A stretch of DNA of 64,000 bases, taken from NCBI GenBank assembly GCA_020310875.1, contig CM035416.1:79741278-79805277 (forward strand). Direction: 5' to 3'. The DNA is from Ceratopteris richardii (Eukaryota; Streptophyta; Polypodiopsida; Polypodiales; Pteridaceae). Below the pieces are notes generated by a model. It worked only from the letters and a program-made list of their open reading frames with translations, made no database searches and was not told where the DNA came from. This document shows positions 57,735 through 64,000 of the stretch, piece after piece. How positions within the stretch are numbered: the stretch's first letter is position 1; each line of letters starts with the position of its first letter. A program made the translations under genes and the position numbers.

Positions 57735-58700
57735 GTATCGCGATAGGTCGGGTCGGGGTGTCGCGATAGCTCGGAGTGTCGCGATACCTTGAGGTGTCGC
57801 GATAGCTCGGAGTGTCGCGATACCTTGGGGTGTCGCGATAGCTCGGAGTGTCGCGATACCTTGAGGTGTCGCGATAGCTCGGAGTGTCGCGATACCTGGA
57901 GGTGTCGCGATAGCTCGGAGTGTCGCGATACCTTGGGGTGTCGCGATGGCTCGGAGTGTCGCGATACCTTGAGGTGTCGCGATAGCTCGGAGTGTCGCGA
58001 TACCTTGGGGTGTCGCGATAGCTCGGAGTGTCGCGATACCTTGGGGTGTCGCGATAGCTCGGAGTGTCGCGATACCTTGGGGTGTCGCGATAGCTCGGAG
58101 TGTCGCGATACCTTGAGGTGTCGCGATAGCTCGGAGTGTCGCGATACCTTGGGGTGTCGCGATAGCTCGGAGTGTCGCGATACCTTGGGGTGTCGCGATA
58201 GCTCGGAGTGTCGCGATACCTTGGGGTGTCGCGATAGCTCGGAGTGTCGCGATACCTTGGGGTGTCGCGATAGCTCGGAGTGTCGCGATACCTTGGGGTG
58301 TCGCGATAGCTCGGAGTGTCGCGATGCCTTGAGGTGTCGCGATAGCTCGGAGTGTCGCGATACCTTGAGGTGTCGCGATAGCTCGGAGTGTCGCGATACC
58401 TTGGGGTGTCGCGATACCTCGGAGTGTCGCGATACCTCGGGATATGGCGAATTTTCCTGTTCTATCTAGTGTTCCTAGGAGCTCTAGGCCTGCGCAATGC
58501 CGTGGTGCACTCAGAATCGTGAGAAGTCGAGCTTTCCGGAGTGTCGCGATAGCTCGAGCTCCACGCCTCGGGGACTGTGCAGGCAGTTTCTGTACCTGCT
58601 GAGCTTGCTGGAGATGATGATGGAGCTGGTACCTGCAAGAAACATGCAAAAAACACACAAATGCAAACACACACAATCGCTCTCTCCCAAACTCGCACAC
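57717..58700 (-). CDS. Leader open frame of uncertain meaning (327 codons)
   Basis: A sense-strand open frame upstream of gag-pol begins MCEFGRERLCVFAFVCFLHV and then consists largely of a 12-residue repeat (IATLRAIATPQG). The repeat stays open because the 36-bp unit is a multiple of three and one frame lacks stops, so translation is not implied. No domain is recognised. In Ogre elements an extra ORF precedes gag, so position allows a real protein, but codon content gives no support. A possible splice acceptor (TTTCTTGCAG) near its start could alter the reading. Confidence 0.25.
   Translation of the reverse strand: MCEFGRERLCVFAFVCFLHVSCRYQLHHHLQQAQQVQKLPAQSPRRGARAIATLRKARLLTILSAPRHCAGLELLGTLDRTGKFAISRGIATLRGIATPQGIATLRAIATPQGIATLRAIATPQGIATLRAIATPQGIATLRAIATPQGIATLRAIATPQGIATLRAIATPQGIATLRAIATPQGIATLRAIATPQGIATLRAIATPQGIATLRAIATPQGIATLRAIATPQGIATLRAIATPQGIATLRAIATPQGIATLRAIATPPGIATLRAIATPQGIATLRAIATPQGIATLRAIATPQGIATLRAIATPRPDLSRYTAINA
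57735..58444. repeat. 36-bp tandem array (about 20 units) with TCGCGA core
   Basis: The plus-strand unit is TCGCGATAGCTCGGAGTG followed by TCGCGATACCTTGGGGTG. Each unit is thus two related 18-bp halves, both starting with the palindrome TCGCGA. Units vary at few positions (TTGAGG, TTGGGG, CTGGAGG). About 710 bp give close to 20 units. It lies in the leader between primer site and gag. A lone extra copy of TCGCGATAGCTCG lies near 58543. Confidence 0.96.
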
Positions 58701-58878
58701 AACAAATGAGGGAAAGAAAGGGGAGAGGGGATATGTAGTGGGGAAGGAGGTGGAGGTGGAGATGGAGAAGGAGGTGAAGGTGAAGATGGAGATGGAGAAA
58801 AATCAGAAATTTACCTACTACTTACCATTCCAACGCGTCCTCTCTACGTCTTACCATCACACGCTCGTCCTCAAAGCT

Positions 58879-58899
58879 CGATCCCCGGCAACGGCGCCA
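58879..58899 (-). other. Primer binding site, tRNA-Asp type
   Basis: The plus strand CGATCCCCGGCAACGGCGCCA equals the 3' end of plant tRNA-Asp(GTC) as I know it, so its complement TGGCGCCGTTGCCGGGGATCG is the primer site. It lies 8 bp inside the 5' LTR. This site is typical of Athila and some Tat elements. Confidence 0.88.
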
Positions 58900-58907
58900 A
58901 AATTTGG

Positions 58908-59486
58908 TGTAGCTCAGTGATGAGTAGCACCTCCTTTAATGTCAATCCGGGAAAACATGAGGATGGTATGAAGACCACGAGCAAGTGGGAGCACAAGTGC
59001 GTGAGTGAGAAGCACACAAGTATGCACACACATACACACACACGCGCACACACAGTAAGAACAAAGAGAGTAAGACAATGGAATCTCTTCTATTGCAAGA
59101 AAGTTCTCATACAAGCTCAAACTACAAGAAGCCAACCCAAAAATGAGCTCTCTAGCTCTATTTATAGTTCTTGACTAGCTTTGGCCCTGTTCAGACCTAG
59201 TGTCCGGCCTAGTTAAAAATTAGGTTCCGGGGCTTATTTGAGGGCCCAAACAAGATCTAAAAATTATGAAAATTGGCAGGCAACTACATCTAATGCTCCC
59301 CAAGCTCGAGGACTCCTCGGCTTGTACAAAATGGAGCTACAAAAAGGTGAAAAGATATTTACACGGGTTTGTAGTGATGAGAATCTCTTTAGAATGATGT
59401 TGGGGTTTTTGGAAAAAATGAAGGGTAGCCTCAGTGCTAGATCTGCATATGTGTCCATACTTGCTTCTTCCCGCATCCTGTCAACA
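58908..59486 (-). repeat. Giant Gypsy 5' LTR (579 bp)
   Basis: In the sense direction it runs TGTTGACAGG to GAGCTACA, with a short AC-rich microsatellite (about 59025-59056). It appears identical to the 3' LTR when the two are read side by side. Confidence 0.96.
59158..59167 (-). promoter_or_regulatory. TATA box in the 5' LTR
   Basis: CTATAAATAG on the minus strand lies about 250 bp before the end of the LTR. It is a good plant TATA box for the element's transcript. The same motif is present in the 3' LTR near 42971-42980, where it could drive transcription into the LINE-B tail and toward the REN1-like gene, which is on the same strand. Confidence 0.6.
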
Positions 59487-59491
59487 ACGTC

Positions 59492-62260
59492 CCAAAGAGA
59501 ACAATTATCCCAACTCTTATTATTCTTAACACTGAATCTGTAAATATTCCTTTTTATCAAACAAGCCCAAAAGTCATTGGAAGAAATAGATCTAACAATC
59601 CACTTGGCTGCCATTTGTGTTGCCATCCTGGTAGGACAGATGAGACCAAGGCCTCCTTCCTTCTTCTTCATACAACAGATACTCCAGGCAACTTTAGGTA
59701 TTTTTGCACCCCCCCATAAAAAATTCCTAGCCAGAGAAATGGCCTGGCCCAATTGCTTTTTACTAGGCTGCCAGCAAGAAAGAAAATAAGTCAGAGAAGG
59801 GAGGATATAATGTTTCAAAATAAAAGTTCTCTGAGACAGACTATTATCCACATAAGCCCATTTATGAGTTTTGGCTCTAAACTTATCAATCATCCAATTC
59901 CATCTCTGCTCGTTAGAGATGCCAAAACCCATAGGAATGCCTAGCAACCTAAATATAGACCCTTTTTTAATAATGTCACAGCCAGCAGCCTCAACACATT
60001 GAGGAATTTTATTATCAGTGGAGTAAAAACCCGTTTTTTTATGATTGACCACAGAACCACTAGCTGTACAGAACATATTCAAGCATTTAAGAAATTGATT
60101 AGCAGAATCTTCATTAGCCTGCATTAACATGTTAGTATCATCTGCAAACATCTGGAGCCCCAGAGGAGAGTGAGCATGAGGAATGACTAAACCTGTGATG
60201 GAACCTTTGGTAATACAGTCTTTGACCAACCAACCAAGAGCATCACTGGCAATAGCAAACAGAAGAGGGGCCAGGGGGCAACCTTGCCTGATGGATCTGC
60301 ACAATTTGAAGGGACTAGACAGACTGCCATTAACAGAAACTTTAGAATAAGCATTACCAAAAAGGATACTAACATACTTTATGAAGTTTTTACCAAAACC
60401 AATGTCATGCAAAGATTGAAGAATGAAATCCCACTCAATCCTATCATAAGCTTTATCAAAATCAATTTTAAAGAAATAAGTATCAATATTGAGCTCATTG
60501 TAATAATCCAACCCTTCCCAAATAGTAATAATATTGTCAAGAATAAATCTGCCTTTGATGAACCCTTTCTGCTCAGGGAGGATAATGCTATCCATAAGAG
60601 GACTCAATCTTCTAGCTAAAATGGAGGCAAAAATTTTATAAAGAGAAGTCAGACAGGAGATGGGTCTCCAATTATTCAAATCATCTTTGGGACCTTTTTT
60701 ATGAATTAATTTGATCACACCAGTGTTGATAAAAGGAGAAAGGGATCCCCTTCTAGAGGCTTCTTGCCAAATCTTTAGAATTATGGGCACCAAATCTTCC
60801 TTGAACACCTGAAAGAATTCATAAGGTAAACCATCATGACCAGGAGATTTCCCAGGCTTCAATTTGCTAATGGATTCTCTGACCTCACCCTCAGAGAGGG
60901 GCATGTCAAGGAGGGAGTCCAATCCCTGAGGAACCAGCTTTTTCCTACAAAGGGCAATGGCAGCTCTTGCACTCCAGACAGAGTCCCCTCTCTTGGGAGG
61001 CTGGGAGAATACATTGGCAAAGAACCTATGGGCAATCTGAAGATTATCCTTCATGCTAGCAGCAAGAATACCGTCAGTATTTTTCAACAGAGGGATGAAT
61101 TCCCTGGCCTTTTTCTTTCTCAACAAATCAAACATATGTTTATTAGGTTTGTCCATTTTACCTGCCCAAAATTCTCTAGAAGAGGCAAGGGCACCTCTAG
61201 CAAGGAGGTAGTCCACTTTCTTGACCTTAGCCTGAAGATCCAGAATTTTGGATCTTTTTGATTCCACATCAAGGTTAGAGTTTTCAATAAGATTAATCTC
61301 CTGAATAATCATCATCCTCCTCTTATTTCTGATATCTTTGGCTTTTAGTTTATAGACCTTAATCAAATTCTGGATATCCTTAACAGTCCTTTCCCAAGCC
61401 ACAAACGAAGACAAGTCCTTATTAAAATGAACTTTAAAAATATCAGAGATTTTCTCCTTAACCACAGGGATTTGAAACAACGAAGAATCCAAATGGGGCC
61501 AACCAGACCTGTAGTTGGGATTATTAAAAAACAGTTTAATAATCAGGGGCGAGTGGTCTGAAAGAGTAAAAGAATGATCAGTAGAGCAACAAAAATTCCA
61601 CAAATCATGACTTCTTCCAGCATGCATATAAAACCTGTCCAGTCTAGCAGACAAAAAGGAACTCTGATTTCTGTTATTCCAGGTGTGCCCAGAGTTAAAA
61701 GAAAGATCCACCAAGTTGTGCTTATTCAACAGATTATACCAGCAATGTTTTTCACCACCAGAAATCACATTATCACAATTACCAGATCTGTCACCAATAT
61801 TAGTGACCATATTAAAATCACCAGCCAACCAGATGTCCCCATTGATCTTAGAAATTTCATCCCAACATCTGGATCTCTGTACAGCATGGTTAGCAGCATA
61901 AACACTGACAATAGTGACATTGAGAGGAAATCTACACTTAATAGCAATCCATTGGTTGGTAGGACTGATCATAACCTCCTCAATAAATTGAATCAAATTA
62001 TTAGCAATACCTATGGCCGCCCCTCCTTTGCCATTGTGTTCAGTATGAACCCAATGCATGTTATGAGCAACAGTCTTCAAGTTCAACAGAAGAGGGGGAC
62101 CACCAAGCTTTAATTCCTGTAAGCAGATAATGTCAGGAACAATAGAAACATCTTTGAGCCACTTATTTATCATTTTACCTCTGACCGGATCAGAGAGACC
62201 TTTAGTATTAAAGGAAATTAGTTTAATACTATCCATGGAGAACAAAAAAGAAAAGGACAA
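59492..62260 (-). CDS. LINE-B ORF2, 5' part: endonuclease and reverse transcriptase
   Basis: It begins near IKLISFNTKGLSDPVRGK (endonuclease Asn), with ICLQELK (Glu), GDFNM and SDHSPL (Asp/His) in the first 240 residues. The RT blocks follow: VIKLIHKKG, NNWRPISCLTSLYKIFA, KIDFDKAYD (motif A), IRQGCPLAPLLFAIA (motif B) and MFADDTNML (motif C). The host reading frame ends at 59492. The open frame continues to 59264 only because it reads into the LTR, so those last 76 codons are not LINE sequence. The protein would nick DNA and prime reverse transcription from the LINE RNA. Confidence 0.93.
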
Positions 62261-62279
62261 ACAAAAAAACTGAACAACC

Positions 62280-63962
62280 TTACTTTTTAAGATTCTTGCC
62301 TGGTTTCACAGCAGAAACAGAGGACCTTATGGTATCTTTCCTCTTAGAATTATGCTTCTCTCTACCTTTGGGGCTAGGGGAACTAACATTAGTCATACAA
62401 ACATCTTCCTTGCTGGTACCTCCTGAAAAATCCTGATCAGAAGCTAACTCATCAAACCTGTTTATTTGTTCAATAAACATCTCATCACAAATACTGTCTT
62501 TTTCTTCAAGGGAAACCTTCAGAGGGATGGGGTCCGACACAGGCCTGGGAGAAGAATCAGAAGCATTAATACAAACATTATTAACACATTCTGAAGCCTT
62601 GCTATCCTGATTAATTTGCTCACACTCTGCCCCAACTCCCAACCCATGAATATCAGAAGTGTTAAGAACTTCGAGAACTTGAAAGGGATTGCTAATACCT
62701 TTTACAAGAGTTTCAACTCTGCTACCCCCATTAGGGTTTTTTTTTTTCTGTTTGAAGGTCACTTTTTTGAAGCCTTGCTCATCTTTGGATTGATCCGAGT
62801 TAGCAGAAACAGAGGAAGAGGGGGGCTCTTCTCCACCTCCAGCCATTTTGCTCTGCTTTTTAGCTAAAAGGGGGCAGTCCTTAATTAAGTGACCTTGATT
62901 GTAGCAGTTAAAACAGGCATTAGGCAGATTTTTATAGACAATCTTTTGCACATGCAGTTTCAGACCCTCAGAATTCTTAATAACTAGTTCAGTCTTAACC
63001 TTTTTAGAGATGTCAACCTCAATCAACATCTGAGGCTCCCATTTGGGATTGAACTCCTTTTTAGGTTTTTGACCAAGGATTTTTCCGATTAAAGACCCAA
63101 GTTTTTCGAGCCAGGGATAAAACTCCACAGGGAAATCAGGGAAATCAACCCAAATGGGCACTTTGGTAGGTTTATTGGTTCTAGGATTAAAGCCTGGGAA
63201 CCATTTATAGAATGTCAGAGGGGTGTTTCTAATTAACCAGTGCCCCTCAGCAATAACTTTCAAAGCATTATTCACATCATCAAAAAAGAAAAGGTAAAAG
63301 TTATTAGGAAGATACTGAACATGCTTAGCAAAGAGCCCCTTACTTTCCCAGTTAGTTCTCATCCAAGTTTTAAGGACATCCTGAGCTGGCCTAGGACCAT
63401 GACAGTGAGCAATGACAACTTTATCCTCAAGGTGATTATTCCATCTAATGAGGGCAGAACTCTCTATAACTAGAGTACCATCTTCCCAATCCTCCTCTTC
63501 TGGGTCAACCTCTAACGTCTGAGCCTTATCCTTGACATAATCTCTCTCCATATTAGGCTCTACAAATTTAGTTTTACCTTTGATATCGGAAACCACAGTT
63601 TGAGGAAGATTACCTGACTTGTCCGAGTTAGCAAAGACAGAGAAGAAGTCCTGTTGAGGCCTCTGAGCCATTTTAGCATAAGAAATCGAACCATTAATCT
63701 GTTGGTGCTCCTCAGAACTAGCTCCCGTCAGTCCTTGAGAAGCAACACCTCTGCCAGGAGTTAACCTAGCATCTTTACCTTTCAGACCTTCAATGACACT
63801 TTCTCCCTTCTGCTTTACCACAGAAGGACTGGACGATGAAGCTCCTCCATCGAACACCGGGTTGAAAATCGATTTCACCATCTCAGTATCTTCAGAACCC
63901 GCGCCAGAAAGTCCATTGCGCAAAGCTTCGTAAAGTGCCATGTCGTGAGCCAATGATACCAC
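62280..63962 (-). CDS. LINE-B ORF1: gag-like RNA-binding protein
   Basis: A 560-codon open frame. The first 160 residues are polar and low in order. A DUF4283-type domain follows at about 180-330 (HWLIRNTPLTFYKWFPGF, then VPIWVDFPDFPVEFY). The knuckle CFNCYNQGHLIKDC (CX2CX4HX4C) is near residue 365, and a linker with EQGFKKVTFKQKKK and a basic C-terminus end it. In LINEs this protein packages the RNA. The stop lies 19 bp before the ORF2 ATG at 62260. The ATG at 63962 is the first in frame near the window edge, so a longer N-terminus is possible. Confidence 0.9.
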   Translation of the reverse strand: MVSLAHDMALYEALRNGLSGAGSEDTEMVKSIFNPVFDGGASSSSPSVVKQKGESVIEGLKGKDARLTPGRGVASQGLTGASSEEHQQINGSISYAKMAQRPQQDFFSVFANSDKSGNLPQTVVSDIKGKTKFVEPNMERDYVKDKAQTLEVDPEEEDWEDGTLVIESSALIRWNNHLEDKVVIAHCHGPRPAQDVLKTWMRTNWESKGLFAKHVQYLPNNFYLFFFDDVNNALKVIAEGHWLIRNTPLTFYKWFPGFNPRTNKPTKVPIWVDFPDFPVEFYPWLEKLGSLIGKILGQKPKKEFNPKWEPQMLIEVDISKKVKTELVIKNSEGLKLHVQKIVYKNLPNACFNCYNQGHLIKDCPLLAKKQSKMAGGGEEPPSSSVSANSDQSKDEQGFKKVTFKQKKKNPNGGSRVETLVKGISNPFQVLEVLNTSDIHGLGVGAECEQINQDSKASECVNNVCINASDSSPRPVSDPIPLKVSLEEKDSICDEMFIEQINRFDELASDQDFSGGTSKEDVCMTNVSSPSPKGREKHNSKRKDTIRSSVSAVKPGKNLKK

Positions 63963-64000
63963 CGACCCGAAGCTTGGATAAAGTCTCCCCTCGCACCGAG

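Larger units (their letters stand above)
42716..59491 (-). mobile_element. Giant Ty3/Gypsy retrotransposon (Tat/Athila-like), 16.8 kb
   Basis: LTRs are at 42721-43299 and 58908-59486 (579 bp each), with target duplications ACGTC at 42716-42720 and 59487-59491. On the minus strand the order is 5' LTR, tRNA-Asp-type primer site, a 1.9-kb leader with a 36-bp tandem array, a 3084-codon gag-pol, a 1408-codon extra ORF, a polypurine tract and the 3' LTR. The LTRs look identical by eye and both long ORFs are open, so insertion is very recent and the copy may be active. Size, primer site and the extra ORF fit the Tat/Athila/Ogre group; the RT was not placed by phylogeny. Confidence 0.96.
41549..64000 (-). 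mobile_element. LINE-B: L1-type LINE with intact frames, split by a Gypsy insertion
   Basis: The 5' part is at 59487-64000 (ORF1 and most of ORF2) and the 3' part at 41549-42720. They are separated by the 16.8-kb element at 42721-59486. Removing the insertion and one copy of the ACGTC duplication leaves ORF2 in frame across the join. The 3' end is an oligo(A) tail on the minus strand (T12 at about 41549-41560). ORF1 and ORF2 show no stops or shifts in the visible part, so LINE-B was probably young when interrupted. The 5' end is beyond the window. Confidence 0.93.

Noticed and set aside
57735-58444. CRISPR array (36-bp repeats)
   Set aside because: Repeats are head-to-tail without unique spacers, and the context is a plant retrotransposon leader.
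57789-58469. Plus-strand 226-codon Cys-rich repeat protein (CRDSSECRDTLG)
   Set aside because: Antisense translation of the 36-bp array; no independent coding evidence.
59264-59491. C-terminal 76 codons of the LINE-B ORF2 frame as LINE protein
   Set aside because: They are read from the Gypsy LTR after the insertion point; the same text occurs at the other LTR (43077-43289). The true ORF2 continues at 42720.
42716-59491. Infectious retrovirus or pararetrovirus
   Set aside because: No envelope or movement-protein features; LTRs, primer site and target duplication are those of a plant Ty3/Gypsy retrotransposon.

Overview
This window is nuclear DNA of a seed plant with a large, retrotransposon-rich genome. 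It contains one host gene, seen in part, surrounded and invaded by non-LTR (LINE) and LTR (Copia, Ty3/Gypsy) elements. The host gene is on the minus strand and encodes a PH-RhoGAP protein of the REN1/PHGAP type. Its eight recognisable exons run from 38821 down to 6724. Exons 2 and 3 are separated by an intron of about 29.7 kb (8634-38315) packed with transposable elements. Giant, element-filled introns fit a gymnosperm or a similar large-genome plant, but the window alone does not fix the species.

Layout. 1-4558: a decayed LINE (LINE-A, minus), cut by the window edge. 4561-4737: an AT/AC microsatellite. 4738-5882: a decayed Copia gag and a possible LTR. 5884-6480: a LINE fragment. 6724-8633: REN1-like exons 3-8. 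8910-14068: a structurally complete Copia element (LTRs of 231 and 233 bp, TSD AAACC) whose coding region is broken. 14330-20005: fragments of the same Copia family in the opposite orientation, interrupted by about 4.1 kb that carries a decayed minus-strand ORF. 20006-21954: the 3' end of a chromodomain-type Ty3/Gypsy element. 22990-24423 and 33375-34640: two decayed Copia pol copies. 24449-24947: a 499-bp near-palindrome. 25739-30293: a probable decayed LTR element. 30297-32780: LINE-type fragments. 34882-37185: tandem duplications and an (ACAT)n tract. 38316-38821: REN1-like exons 1 and 2. 38822-41548: the presumed REN1 upstream region, with a cluster of ACGT-core sites. 41549-64000: a LINE with intact reading frames (LINE-B), split by a 16.8-kb Ty3/Gypsy element (42721-59486).

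The 16.8-kb element is the most interesting object. Its two 579-bp LTRs look identical by eye, it has a perfect 5-bp TSD (ACGTC), and it uses a tRNA-Asp-type primer site. It carries a 3084-codon uninterrupted gag-pol with two retropepsin-like domains (one before RT, one after integrase) and two H2C2 zinc-binding segments before the integrase core. Downstream lies a separate 1408-codon sense ORF that ends inside the polypurine tract. Its leader carries an array of about twenty 36-bp units built around TCGCGA. It belongs to the broad Tat/Athila/Ogre group by primer site and size, but its domain set is not one I recognise as standard.

All family assignments come from motifs read by eye. No database search was made.
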